Shown here piece after piece: positions 16,424-24,950 of a DNA stretch of 64,000 bases. The stretch is from Mycobacterium avium subsp. avium (GTDB lineage: Bacteria > Actinomycetota > Actinomycetes > Mycobacteriales > Mycobacteriaceae). Location: positions 2,108,001 through 2,172,000 of the forward strand of contig NZ_CP046507.1 of NCBI RefSeq assembly GCF_009741445.1, in the 5' to 3' direction. Position numbers and translations under genes: made by a program. The notes beneath the pieces were generated by a model. The model saw nothing but the letters and a program-made list of their open reading frames with translations. It searched no databases and was not told where the DNA came from. How positions within the stretch are numbered: position 1 is the first letter of the stretch; the number at the start of each line of letters is the position of its first letter.

Positions 16424-17506
16424 CTACTTCTTGAACCGCCCGGCAAAACCGCGCAGCGGCAGATCGGCGCTGGTGAGCAGCCCGGGTGGCGCGGCCACCA
16501 CCGACCTGATCGCGGCGAGCGCGGGCATGCCGGTCACGGTCATGCCGATGGACGCGAAGTTGTCCGGGTTGGACAGGTCCACGCCGGGCTTGGGGAAGAT
16601 CATGTGCTTGTTGTAGATGCACGGGTCACCCTTGATCTGGGTGATGTAGCAGCCCTTGACATTCCAGCTCGGGTCGGTGTGCGGGGTCATCTGCCATTCC
16701 AGGTGCGTCTCCACCCGCGGCACGCCGTCGACCATGCCCTGGTACTTGATGTAGTTGCCGCCCAGCGACCCCTTGGGCAGCGTGTACCAGCCCAGGTCGA
16801 CGTCCTTGGTGCACGCACCCAACTCATAGCTGAACGTGACCTCGTCGAGGGTCAGGTCGAAGCAGTCGGCCATCATGTACACGCTGTCGGCGAAGACGCG
16901 GGTGTACTTCTCCAGCTTGGCCGGGATCTCCGGATCGTCCACCGGTTGGCCGTATCCCACCTCGATCCAGGTGTCCTTGGAGTGGTGGCAGGACACGTCG
17001 ACCGATTCGATGGTGGTGACGTTCTCGATCTCGGCGACGTCGGCCGAGCACACCACGCCCAGGATCTGGTTCAGCCCCGGGTTCATGCCGGTGCCGTAGA
17101 ACGTCGCGCCGCCCTTCGCGGCGGCCTCGGCCAGCAGCTGGGTCACCGGCTTGCCCGACGGGTGCGGGTGGTTTTTGTCGCGGTGCCAGCCGGTGATCCA
17201 GTCCGCGGTGGTGACGATGTCGATGCCCGCCTCGAGGACCTTGACATAGAGGTCCTCGTCGGGAAACACGCCGTGGAAGGTCAGCACGTCCGGCTTGGCG
17301 GCGATGATCTCCTCGACGGTCCCGGTGAACTTCACCCCGTTGGGCGCCAGGCCGGCGAACTGTCCGGTGTCCTTGCCGATCTTCTCGGGCGAATAACAGT
17401 GCACGCCAATCAGTTCCAGATCCGGCTGGGTCGCGATCCGCCTGATCATCTCGGAGCCGACGTTGCCGCTTCCGACCTGGAAGACGCGAATCGGTGCTGT
17501 GCCCAT
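16424..17506 (-). CDS. Rossmann oxidoreductase related to dihydrodipicolinate reductase
   Basis: The 360-residue protein has an N-terminal NAD(P) fold (VFQVGSGNVG, residues 8-17) and a C-terminal catalytic domain like that of DapB/2,4-diaminopentanoate dehydrogenase-type enzymes. It is not the lysine-pathway enzyme, because dapB is 3 kb away and clearly different. The start is four bases after the Rieske oxygenase stop, so the two are almost certainly co-transcribed and probably act on the same compound: hydroxylation followed by a dehydrogenation or reduction. Substrate unknown. Confidence 0.75.
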   Translation of the reverse strand: MGTAPIRVFQVGSGNVGSEMIRRIATQPDLELIGVHCYSPEKIGKDTGQFAGLAPNGVKFTGTVEEIIAAKPDVLTFHGVFPDEDLYVKVLEAGIDIVTTADWITGWHRDKNHPHPSGKPVTQLLAEAAAKGGATFYGTGMNPGLNQILGVVCSADVAEIENVTTIESVDVSCHHSKDTWIEVGYGQPVDDPEIPAKLEKYTRVFADSVYMMADCFDLTLDEVTFSYELGACTKDVDLGWYTLPKGSLGGNYIKYQGMVDGVPRVETHLEWQMTPHTDPSWNVKGCYITQIKGDPCIYNKHMIFPKPGVDLSNPDNFASIGMTVTGMPALAAIRSVVAAPPGLLTSADLPLRGFAGRFKK

Positions 17507-17510
17507 TTGC

Positions 17511-18506
17511 CTAAGCCTCCTGCGCTGCGAACTCGGGATAGAACTGCTTGGCCCACTGGCGAATTGCCATGAAGCCCTGATACTCGTCGGCGGCTAGCGC
17601 CGGCGGATCCGAATACCGCTGGTGCTGCCAGATTTCGATGTCCTGGGTGAACTGCCGGATCACCTCGTCCCCGAATTCGGCCGCCTTGCGCTGTGCGCGG
17701 GCCGCATCCTTGGCCGGCGTCCGCCCGATGTAGACCATGAACCGGACGTCGGAGGTGCGCTCGTCGACCGGGGTGATCGCCGAGATGGTGCGGTTGTCGA
17801 TCATGCCCCAGCTCTTGGTCACCGCGATCCCGAGCCCGCCGTTGATGGCCTGCACACCGCTGTTGACGTCCTCGATCTTTTGGCCGTCGTCGCCCTCGAA
17901 CGTGATGGTGAAGTCGACGTAGGACACCGGCTCGGCGAAGTCGTGCCGGGTGAACACCGGCACGATCGGGGTGTTGTGCACGAATTTGAAGTGCGCGAAG
18001 TCCACCCCGTTCTCCAGTACGTACTGCGGATGCATCTCCAGCGCCTGCCGGTACAGCCGCTGCTGCGGGTAGTAGTCGTCGGCGCTGCTGCCGTCGCCGA
18101 AGGCGGCGAACACGTCGGGCGGGTCGAAGTAGGGCTCGCGACGCTGTAGGTCATGCCAGATGTACACGGAGGCGTTGCGTTCCACCACCGGATAGGTGCG
18201 CATCCGGCGGCCGCGATTGGGCCGATCCTGGTACGGGATGCACACGTTGCGGCCCTCGGCGCTCCACTGCCACCCGTGGAACGGGCACTGCAGCACCTCG
18301 CCGACGACCTTGCCGCCGTAGCCCAGGTGCGCGCCCAGGTGTTCGCAGTAGGCGTTCATCACCGTGAGCTGACCGGATTCGGCGCGCCAGGCGACCATCT
18401 CCTGGTCGAAGTACTTCATCTTGTGCACGTCGCCGACGCCGATCTCGTCGGACCAGGCGACCTGGAACCAGCCGGTCGGCTTCATCGACAACGGCGGCTT
18501 AGCCAT
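17511..18506 (-). CDS. Rieske non-haem iron oxygenase, terminal component
   Basis: The 331-residue protein has the Rieske 2Fe-2S motif CEH...CPFH (Cys54, His56, Cys74, His77) and the mononuclear iron site D169-x2-H172-x4-H177, with a likely third ligand Asp in the DIEIWQH segment near the C-terminus. This architecture is shared with KshA-like and other ring or sterol hydroxylases, so it needs a reductase; the flavin/2Fe-2S reductase at 19287-20387 is the nearest candidate. ATG 18506 has GGGAGG upstream and a TTGATT-16-TAATAT promoter. A TetR gene diverges from it. Confidence 0.88.
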   Translation of the reverse strand: MAKPPLSMKPTGWFQVAWSDEIGVGDVHKMKYFDQEMVAWRAESGQLTVMNAYCEHLGAHLGYGGKVVGEVLQCPFHGWQWSAEGRNVCIPYQDRPNRGRRMRTYPVVERNASVYIWHDLQRREPYFDPPDVFAAFGDGSSADDYYPQQRLYRQALEMHPQYVLENGVDFAHFKFVHNTPIVPVFTRHDFAEPVSYVDFTITFEGDDGQKIEDVNSGVQAINGGLGIAVTKSWGMIDNRTISAITPVDERTSDVRFMVYIGRTPAKDAARAQRKAAEFGDEVIRQFTQDIEIWQHQRYSDPPALAADEYQGFMAIRQWAKQFYPEFAAQEA

Positions 18507-18627
18507 CGTGCCCTCCCATCTGAGCTGCCCTCCCTCGGGTACGAATATTAGGCCGCCCCGCCGCCAAATCAAAGTACCCTCTATGAAACTCTGCGGACGG
18601 ATAAGTGCCGGCGGATAAGATCGACGA
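18507..18627. promoter_or_regulatory. Divergent promoter region between the Rieske oxygenase and tetR genes
   Basis: Toward the Rieske gene, TTGATT (18567-18572, minus) and TAATAT (18545-18550) are 16 bases apart, one of the best promoters in the window. Toward tetR, TAAGAT (18616-18621) is six bases before ATG 18628, so that message is probably leaderless. GGATAAG is repeated at 18599-18605 and 18613-18619; the second copy overlaps the tetR -10 and is a plausible autoregulatory site. Confidence 0.55.
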
Positions 18628-19278
18628 ATGACCCGGCAGACCAGCGGGGCCGGGGTCGCCGGCCGGCGCCCCAACCGGCGGGGCCACGCGACTCGCGAAA
18701 GCATGCTGGAGGCCGCGCTGCGCTCGCTGGCCTCCGGCGAACCGGGTTCGGTGTCGGCCAATCGCATCGCCAAGGACATCGGCGCCACCTGGGGCGCGGT
18801 GCAGTACCAGTTCGGCGACACCGACGGCTTCTGGGCGGCCGTGCTGCACCGCACCGCCGAGCGGCGCGCCGCGACGTTCTCGTCGCTGTCCTCGCCGGTC
18901 TCGCCGGAGGCGCCGCTGCGCGAACGGGTCGGCGCCATCATCGAGACGCTCTACCGCGGCCTGGCGGCACCGGATTCCCGCGCGATCGAAAACCTGCGGG
19001 CGGCGCTGCCGCGCGACCCCGACGAGCTGGAGCGGCTGTACCCGCGCACCGCCGCCGAGCTGTTCTCCTGGGGCAAGAGCTGGCTCGAGACCTGCCAGCA
19101 GGCCTTCGCCGGGCTGGCCGTCGACCCCGACCGCGTCCGTGAGGTGGCCGCCCTGATCCCCGGCGCGATGCGCGGCCTGGTGTCGGAACGCCAGCTGGGC
19201 TCCTACGCCGACCTCGACATGGCGCGCCGGGGCCTGACCAACGCCCTGGCCGCCTACCTGGAGCAGTCCCGACCGTGA
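18628..19278 (+). CDS. TetR-family transcriptional regulator
   Basis: The 216-residue protein has a TetR DNA-binding domain near residues 20-70 (RESMLEAALRSLASG, then VSANRIAKDIGATWGAVQYQFGDTDGFWAAVL) and a divergent helical ligand domain. The N-terminal 20 residues are Arg-rich. It is divergent from the Rieske-oxidoreductase pair and convergent with the flavin reductase, so repression of the oxygenase pair with the enzyme's substrate as ligand is a reasonable inference. Confidence 0.88.
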   Translation: MTRQTSGAGVAGRRPNRRGHATRESMLEAALRSLASGEPGSVSANRIAKDIGATWGAVQYQFGDTDGFWAAVLHRTAERRAATFSSLSSPVSPEAPLRERVGAIIETLYRGLAAPDSRAIENLRAALPRDPDELERLYPRTAAELFSWGKSWLETCQQAFAGLAVDPDRVREVAALIPGAMRGLVSERQLGSYADLDMARRGLTNALAAYLEQSRP

Positions 19279-19296
19279 CGACGCGCTCAGGCGTCG
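19279..19296. terminator. Short hairpin between convergent tetR and reductase genes
   Basis: CGACGC (19279-19284) pairs with GCGTCG (19291-19296) across a six-base loop just after the tetR stop and overlapping the reductase end. No T-run follows. Confidence 0.3.
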
Positions 19297-20387
19297 ATGA
19301 CCAGCCGCCCGCCGTCGGCGCGCGAGACGCAGACCAGCATGCCGTCCTGGCCCGGATCGGTGCGGCCACGGTGATCCACCTGTCCGGCAAGCACTTTCAC
19401 CCGGCAGGTGCCGCAGAATCCTTGCCGGCACGAATACGGTGTCGTCGGGTCGCGGTCGAGCATGACGTCCAGCGCCGTCCGGTTCGCCGGCACGGTGAGC
19501 ACCTGCCGTGATCGCGCCAACTCCAGCTCGAACGGGACACCGTCGACGACCGGCGCCGGGCTGAACCGCTCGTAATGCAGTGGCGCGCCGGCATGTTCGT
19601 TGCGGGCGATCCGGACGGCCTCGAGCATGGCACTCGGCCCGCACACGTAGACGGCCGTCGCCGGGCCGGCCGCCGCCAGCAGCTCCGCCGCGGTGGGAAA
19701 CCGACCGTGCTCGTCGTCGGCCCACACCGTCACCCGCTGCGGGTCCACCGAAACCACCTCGTCGAGTAGCGGCATGTACTCGCGGCTGCGGCCGGTATAG
19801 ATTGCGCGCCAATCGATTCCGCGCCGCGCGGCCACCCGGATCATCGGCAGGATGGGCGTCACCCCGATGCCGCCGATCACGAACAACACGTCGTGTTCCG
19901 CGGTGCCCAGGTAGAACGCGTTGCGTGGGCCCTCGAACTCCACGGTGTCGCCCACGCCGAACGCCTCGTGCATCTCGATCGATCCGCCGCCGCCGTCGGC
20001 GATGCGGCGCACCGCGATGCGGTACTCGCCGCGGTGGCCGGGCGGGCCACACAGCGAGTACTGCCGGCGCCGGCCCGAGGGCAACAGCACATCGATGTGC
20101 GCGCCCGGTGTCCAGGACGGCAGCAACCCGCCGTCGGGGGCGGCCACGGTCAACGCGACGACGTCGGGGGCGGCGAACTCGCGTTTGGCCACCACCGCGG
20201 TCAGCTTGCGCTGCACGGGTTTCACCCGCGCCGGGTGCCACCGCGACACCGAGGCGAAGCCCTCGAACACCGCGCGCACGCCCCACAGCACCGCGGTGAA
20301 GCGATCGTGGTCGCGCCGGCCGTACAGGTCGGCGGGTCTGCTGGCCCAGATGCTCGGCGGGCGCGACGCGGCCCGGCGGATGCTCAT
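19287..20387 (-). CDS. FAD/NAD(P) reductase with C-terminal 2Fe-2S ferredoxin domain
   Basis: The 366-residue protein has the layout of class IA oxygenase reductases: an FMN/FAD barrel (RRQYSLCG near residue 110), an NAD(P) domain (VIGGIGVTPILPM, then YVCGPSAMLEAV) and a C-terminal plant-type ferredoxin with Cys320, Cys325, Cys328 and Cys353. It transfers electrons from NAD(P)H to an oxygenase. ATG 20387 overlaps the stop of the EphD-like gene by four bases. It resembles Rv2776c in type and place. The Rieske protein 1 kb away is a candidate partner. Confidence 0.88.
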   Translation of the reverse strand: MSIRRAASRPPSIWASRPADLYGRRDHDRFTAVLWGVRAVFEGFASVSRWHPARVKPVQRKLTAVVAKREFAAPDVVALTVAAPDGGLLPSWTPGAHIDVLLPSGRRRQYSLCGPPGHRGEYRIAVRRIADGGGGSIEMHEAFGVGDTVEFEGPRNAFYLGTAEHDVLFVIGGIGVTPILPMIRVAARRGIDWRAIYTGRSREYMPLLDEVVSVDPQRVTVWADDEHGRFPTAAELLAAAGPATAVYVCGPSAMLEAVRIARNEHAGAPLHYERFSPAPVVDGVPFELELARSRQVLTVPANRTALDVMLDRDPTTPYSCRQGFCGTCRVKVLAGQVDHRGRTDPGQDGMLVCVSRADGGRLVIDA

Positions 20388-22168
20388 GTCTGCCGAATGT
20401 CCCAGCGCGCCAACAGCCGGATCGCGCCGGGGCTGATCCGGCGCAGCGCGTAGCCGATCCGCGACTCGGCGGCGATCGGCACCACCGCCGGGCCGGTCTT
20501 GATCGCCTTGACGATCGCCTTGGCGGTGGCCTCGGGCGTGAAGTTGCGGCGCCGGTAGGCGGCGTCGGCCCTGTCCCGCGCCCGCTCCTGCTGCTGGGCG
20601 CTCATGCCGGCGTAGATGGTGCTCTTGGCGATGTTGGTGTTGACGAATCCGGGGCACACCGCGGTGACGGTGATGCCCTCGTCGGCGAAGTCGGCCCGCA
20701 GTGATTCGCTGAGCGCCAGCACCGCCGCCTTGGTGGTGCCGTAGGCCACCATGGACTTCGACGGCAGGTAGGCCGCCGCCGAGGCCACGTTGATGATCGT
20801 TCCGCCCTGGCCGCGCTCGACCATCTGTGCCCCGAACGCCCTGCTGCCCCAGATGACGCCGCGGACGTTGACGCCCATGATGGCGTCCCAATTCGCCGGG
20901 CTGGTCTCCAGGAAACGCCCCGCCATGCCGATGCCGGCGTTGTTCACCAGGATGTCGACCACCCCGTGCTCGTTACGCACTTGGGCGGCAAGGTCGTTCA
21001 TCGCGGCCTCGTCGCTGACGTCGACCTGGTAGACCGCGGCCCCGGCGCCCGCGGCGCGCACCGCGTCGGCGGTCTGGTCGGCGGCGGCCCGATCGCGGTC
21101 GACGATCACGACCTTGCGGGCGCCCTGACGGGCCAGTTCCACCGCCGTGGCCCTGCCGATCCCGGCGCCGGCCCCGGTGACCAGTGCGAGCCGGCCGCGG
21201 ACCTCGCGGCGCTCGCCGGGCAGCTCACGGCGCTCGCCGGTCAGCTGGGGTGCGACCGCGCCGGCGGACTGCAAATCGACCCATTCGGTGGTGAGCCGGG
21301 CGATGACGTCCGGGCGCGAGGTCACCACCCAGTGGCCGCCCTCGATCTCGATCACCCTGGCGCGCTGGGGAATCGCGCCAGTGAACCGTTGCAGCGCGGG
21401 CGTGACGAAGACGTCCCGGCGCGGAACCAGGGTCTGCACCGGAACCGTCGTCTCGGGCAGCCGCGGTCCGGGCGCCAGCATCGGCGCGGGCATGTTCTGC
21501 CGGTACAGCTGCAGCCCGTTGAGGTAGTCCCGCAGCGACCGCCGCGTGTCCCGGCGTTGGCTCCGGGTGCTGGTGTGCCCGATACGCTCAAGGGCCGCAA
21601 TGACTTTCACGCCGATCCCGGCGCGAAACGACAGTTCCGCCGCGCCCGGGCACAGGAAGAACCCGATGTAGCCCGAGGCGATCAGCTGCCGGACCACCCG
21701 GGCCACCGCCCGCGGGGTGCGCGCCGAACGCAGGAACGCCCCCGCGTAGTTCAGGTGCGGACCCGAAATCGAGGTGAATGACGCCACCTTGTCCATGACC
21801 GACTCGCCCGTGACCGCTTGGTCGGTGACGGCGGCCCAGGCCTGGATCGAACCCCAGTCGTGGGCCAGCAGGTGCACCCGCCCGACGCCCAGGCTGTCGA
21901 TCACCGCACCGATGTCACGGACCAGCTGGGCGAACCCGTACCCGGAACGTGTTGCCGGACATGATGATTCACCGGCACCGCGCACGTCGTAGGCCACGAA
22001 GTTGTACGGCGCGCCGATCAGCTCGTCGGCCACCCCGTCCCAGACGTGATGGTTGTCGGGAAACCCGTGGATTGCCAGTATGGTTGGGCGCGCCGGGTCG
22101 ATGTCGGTGTAGCGGTGCACCGCCAGGGTGACACCGTCGTCGGCGGTGATGGTCGACGTGACGGTCAT
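20384..22168 (-). CDS. EphD-type fusion: epoxide hydrolase plus short-chain dehydrogenase
   Basis: This 594-residue protein joins two enzymes. Residues 1-295 form an alpha/beta hydrolase with HGFPDNH and the epoxide-hydrolase nucleophile Asp104 in HDWG, and a late His in EGGHWVV. Residues from about 320 form an SDR with TGAGAGIG, NNAG and the YGTTK catalytic motif. The linker contains a small duplication (GERREL/GERREV). The layout equals M. tuberculosis EphD (Rv2214c), linked to oxidised mycolic acid metabolism, but this copy is in a different neighbourhood. It begins four bases after the PF10118 gene stop and overlaps the reductase gene. Confidence 0.88.
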   Translation of the reverse strand: MTVTSTITADDGVTLAVHRYTDIDPARPTILAIHGFPDNHHVWDGVADELIGAPYNFVAYDVRGAGESSCPATRSGYGFAQLVRDIGAVIDSLGVGRVHLLAHDWGSIQAWAAVTDQAVTGESVMDKVASFTSISGPHLNYAGAFLRSARTPRAVARVVRQLIASGYIGFFLCPGAAELSFRAGIGVKVIAALERIGHTSTRSQRRDTRRSLRDYLNGLQLYRQNMPAPMLAPGPRLPETTVPVQTLVPRRDVFVTPALQRFTGAIPQRARVIEIEGGHWVVTSRPDVIARLTTEWVDLQSAGAVAPQLTGERRELPGERREVRGRLALVTGAGAGIGRATAVELARQGARKVVIVDRDRAAADQTADAVRAAGAGAAVYQVDVSDEAAMNDLAAQVRNEHGVVDILVNNAGIGMAGRFLETSPANWDAIMGVNVRGVIWGSRAFGAQMVERGQGGTIINVASAAAYLPSKSMVAYGTTKAAVLALSESLRADFADEGITVTAVCPGFVNTNIAKSTIYAGMSAQQQERARDRADAAYRRRNFTPEATAKAIVKAIKTGPAVVPIAAESRIGYALRRISPGAIRLLARWDIRQT

Positions 22169-22171
22169 CGG

Positions 22172-23080
22172 TCAGTGCGAGGCCCGGGCGGCGGGCGAGA
22201 CGGCCAGGTAGTCGACGGCCCGCTGTAGCCCGCCGAGCTGCGAGGGGTGAAAGCCCGGCCGGTAGTAGTTGGCGACCGCCCGCACGAACCGCAGCGGCCC
22301 GGGCACCAGTCCGCGCCGCGCGGCCCGGAAGTAGTCCCGCCAGCGCGGTTTGGTGTGCGGCGGCAGATAGGGATCCCGCGAATACATGAACCGCACGCCG
22401 CGGATCCACAACAGCAACATGGCGGGCGTCACCACCAGCTGGGTGCGCACCTGCCGCCAGTAGCCGGCCCGCAGGTGCTTCATGGTGTCGAAGGCCACCG
22501 CCTTGTGTTCGACCTCTTCGGCGCCGTGCCAGCGCAGCATGTCCAGCATCACCGGATCGGTGCCGATCCGGTCGTGGGCCGGCGAGTCGAGAATCCACTC
22601 GCCGAGGATGGCGGTGTAGTGCTCGATGGCCGACACCAGCGAGATCTGCTCGAGCAGCCAGCTCTGCCGGCGGCGCGGGCTCCAATTGGGGCGGGGCCCC
22701 AGCAGCGTGCCGAACAGCCACTCGATCTGACCGGTGTAGGGGCGCAGGTCGATACCCCGGGCGGCGAAGTGGGCCAGCACATTGGCGTGCGCCCGAGAGT
22801 GCACGGCCTCCTGCCCGATGAATCCCTGGACGTCCAGCCGCAGCTGATCGTCCCGGATCAGCGGCAACGCCTGCTTGAACACCTCGACGAAGAACTGCTC
22901 GCCGGCGGGCAGCAGCAGGTGCAGCACGTTGAGCACATGGGTGGCGAACGGCTCGCCGGGCGCGTAGTGGAACGGCAGCTGCGCCCAGTCGAAGTCCACG
23001 TCGCGGGCCTCGAGAACCAGCCGCTCGTGGTCCACCGACGCGTCGTGCGGACCCGCCGCCTGGTTGTCGATGATCACCAT
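22172..23080 (-). CDS. PF10118-family metal-dependent hydrolase-like protein
   Basis: The 302-residue protein resembles the PF10118 'predicted metal-dependent hydrolase' family, which has a ferritin/diiron-like helical core. Candidate metal ligands are in GQEAVHSRAH, SAIEHYTAIL and GAEEVEHKAVAFD. Actual chemistry is unknown. AGGGGG before ATG 23080 is a good ribosome site, and TTCGCA-17-TATACT upstream a good promoter. It heads the run PF10118-EphD-like-reductase, in the position of Rv2777c. Confidence 0.75.
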   Translation of the reverse strand: MVIIDNQAAGPHDASVDHERLVLEARDVDFDWAQLPFHYAPGEPFATHVLNVLHLLLPAGEQFFVEVFKQALPLIRDDQLRLDVQGFIGQEAVHSRAHANVLAHFAARGIDLRPYTGQIEWLFGTLLGPRPNWSPRRRQSWLLEQISLVSAIEHYTAILGEWILDSPAHDRIGTDPVMLDMLRWHGAEEVEHKAVAFDTMKHLRAGYWRQVRTQLVVTPAMLLLWIRGVRFMYSRDPYLPPHTKPRWRDYFRAARRGLVPGPLRFVRAVANYYRPGFHPSQLGGLQRAVDYLAVSPAARASH

Positions 23081-23182
23081 GATGGCCCCCTACCTCGGCA
23101 TTACCTCAGCGTTGCGCCGTCGTCGGCGGCGGCCGGCGACCCCGTCGCGCCGCGGGCGTCGCCCGGCACAAGCAGCGTCGCA

Positions 23183-23211
23183 AGTATAGGTCCGCGAACC
23201 CGGTATGCGAA
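23183..23211 (-). promoter_or_regulatory. Candidate promoter of the PF10118-ephD-reductase run
   Basis: On the minus strand TTCGCA (23206-23211) and TATACT (23183-23188) are 17 bases apart, leaving a leader of about 95 bases before ATG 23080. Confidence 0.5.
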
Positions 23212-23255
23212 ACCGCCGGTACCGGGTTCTTGGGTGTCGATGAGGGCGCCGGCGA

Positions 23256-23717
23256 CTACTCGGCCTCGGCGCGCTGCTTGAGCCGCTGCAGGGTGAGCCG
23301 GATGTGCTCGGCGTTGGCGCCCGCCCGATCGGTGACTCCGGTGGCCCTGCCGGCGACCTTGGCAAACCACCCAGGCCTGCGGTCCCAGGTGCTTTCGGTG
23401 ACGTCGCAGCCGCCGTCGGTGCCGACGATGTCGTACTGCCAGCGCGCCACCGGAAAGACGGTGTGGCGCACGTCGAATGCGAAGCGGCGACCGGGTTCGG
23501 CGTCGGTGACGGTGCACTTGGTGCTCCAGCGCCGGCCGCCGTTTTGGTTGTGTCCGGTGAACACCGCGCCCGGGCGCGCCGCGTCGCCTTTGCGCCACTC
23601 CATCGCCACCGCCTCCTCGGCCAGCGACGCCAGGGTGGGCAGGTCGGTGATGAGCCGGTACACCACCTCGGGCCGGGCGTCGATGTGCACGGACGCAGAA
23701 ACACTGGGGTCACTCAT
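23256..23717 (-). CDS. SRPBCC (polyketide cyclase/START-like) family protein
   Basis: The 153-residue protein fits the SRPBCC helix-grip fold: an opening strand (SVSASVHIDARPEVVYRLITD), a central strand set including WSTKCTVTDAEPGRRFAFD and a long C-terminal helix. Members bind hydrophobic ligands in a deep cavity. No catalytic residues can be assigned. TATGAT six bases before ATG 23717 suggests a leaderless transcript, and an inverted repeat lies behind it. It occupies the place of Rv2778c next to ald. Confidence 0.7.
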   Translation of the reverse strand: MSDPSVSASVHIDARPEVVYRLITDLPTLASLAEEAVAMEWRKGDAARPGAVFTGHNQNGGRRWSTKCTVTDAEPGRRFAFDVRHTVFPVARWQYDIVGTDGGCDVTESTWDRRPGWFAKVAGRATGVTDRAGANAEHIRLTLQRLKQRAEAE

Positions 23718-23828
23718 CGTCGGATCATATCCACCCGCTCTGTCCAGCGGGTATCCGTTTTCGGTCCGATTGCGGGCCCTCCGAAGTTTCTCCACACTTG
23801 AAAGGGAATCCGCGGACAAGGGGCGATC
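23718..23828. promoter_or_regulatory. Divergent control region of the SRPBCC gene and ald
   Basis: TATGAT (23724-23729, minus) is six bases from the SRPBCC ATG. CCCGCT (23734-23739) and AGCGGG (23746-23751) form a perfect inverted repeat just upstream of it, a candidate operator. AAGGGG before ATG 23829 is the ald ribosome site. In M. tuberculosis the regulator gene aldR lies at this spot; here only 111 bases remain and no Lrp-type gene is present. Confidence 0.5.
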
Positions 23829-24950
23829 ATGCGAGTCGGCGTACCGACCGAGACCAAGACCAACGAATTTCGCGTGGCCCTCACCCCCGCCGGCGTCGCC
23901 GAGTTGACCCGCCGCGGCCACGAGGTGCTGGTGCAAAGCGGCGCCGGCGAGGGGTCGTCGATCCCCGACTCCGAGTTCAAGGCGGCCGGCGCCCAACTGG
24001 CCGACACCGCCGAACAGGTCTGGGCCGACGCGGAGCTGCTGCTCAAGGTGAAGGAACCGGTGCCGACCGAGTATGACCTGTTGCGGCGCAACCAGATTCT
24101 GTTCACCTTTCTGCATCTGGCCGCCTCGCGTGCCTGCACCGAGGCGCTGTTGACCTCCGGCACGACGTCGATCGCCTACGAGACGGTGCAAACCGCGGAC
24201 GGCACCCTGCCGTTGCTGGCCCCGATGAGCGAGGTGGCCGGCCGGCTGTCCGCTCAGGTGGGCGCCTACCACCTGATGCGCACCCACGGCGGGCGCGGCG
24301 TGCTGATGGGCGGGGTGCCGGGGGTCAAGCCCGCCGATGTCGTGGTGGTCGGGGCGGGCACGGCCGGCTACAACGCGGCCCGGGTCGCCGGCGGGATGGG
24401 AGCCATGGTCACGGTTCTCGACGTCAACATCAACAAGCTTCGGCTGCTCGACGCCGAGTTCGGCGGCCAGGTCCGCACCCGGTATTCGTCGGCCTACGAC
24501 CTGGAGGGCACCGTCAAGCGCGCCGACCTGGTCATCGGCGCGGTGCTGCTACCCGGCGCCAAGGCCCCCAACTTGATCTCGAATTCGCTTGTCGCGCAGA
24601 TGAAGTCGGGCGCGGTGCTGGTGGACATCTCCATCGACCAGGGCGGCTGCTTCGAGGACTCCCGGCCGACCACGCACGACGACCCGACCTTCGCCGTGCA
24701 CGACACGGTGTTCTACTGCGTGGCGAACATGCCCAGCGCGGTGCCCAAGACGTCGACGGTGGCGCTGACCAACGCCACCATGCCCTACGTGCTGGCCCTG
24801 GCCGACCGCGGCTGGCGTGCGGCGTGCCGCTCGGATCATGCTCTGGCCAAAGGGCTTTCGACACATGACGGTGCGCTGCTGTCGCAGCAGGTGGCCGCCG
24901 ACCTCGGTCTGCCGTGCACCGACCCGGCCGGCGTGCTGCAGCAGGACTAA
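23829..24950 (+). CDS. ald: L-alanine dehydrogenase
   Basis: Ald catalyses reversible NAD-dependent deamination of L-alanine to pyruvate and ammonia. The 373-residue protein is intact and carries the known catalytic and cofactor residues at the same numbers as M. tuberculosis: Lys75, His96, Asp198 and Asp270, with the dinucleotide motif VVGAGTAGYNAA near 173-184. The frame is not interrupted as it is in M. bovis. Its usual neighbour and regulator aldR is absent. The end overlaps the convergent nitronate monooxygenase by four bases. Confidence 0.97.
   Translation: MRVGVPTETKTNEFRVALTPAGVAELTRRGHEVLVQSGAGEGSSIPDSEFKAAGAQLADTAEQVWADAELLLKVKEPVPTEYDLLRRNQILFTFLHLAASRACTEALLTSGTTSIAYETVQTADGTLPLLAPMSEVAGRLSAQVGAYHLMRTHGGRGVLMGGVPGVKPADVVVVGAGTAGYNAARVAGGMGAMVTVLDVNINKLRLLDAEFGGQVRTRYSSAYDLEGTVKRADLVIGAVLLPGAKAPNLISNSLVAQMKSGAVLVDISIDQGGCFEDSRPTTHDDPTFAVHDTVFYCVANMPSAVPKTSTVALTNATMPYVLALADRGWRAACRSDHALAKGLSTHDGALLSQQVAADLGLPCTDPAGVLQQD

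Noticed and set aside
20384..22168. Accidental fusion of a hydrolase and a dehydrogenase
   Set aside because: EphD of M. tuberculosis has the same two-domain layout and length.
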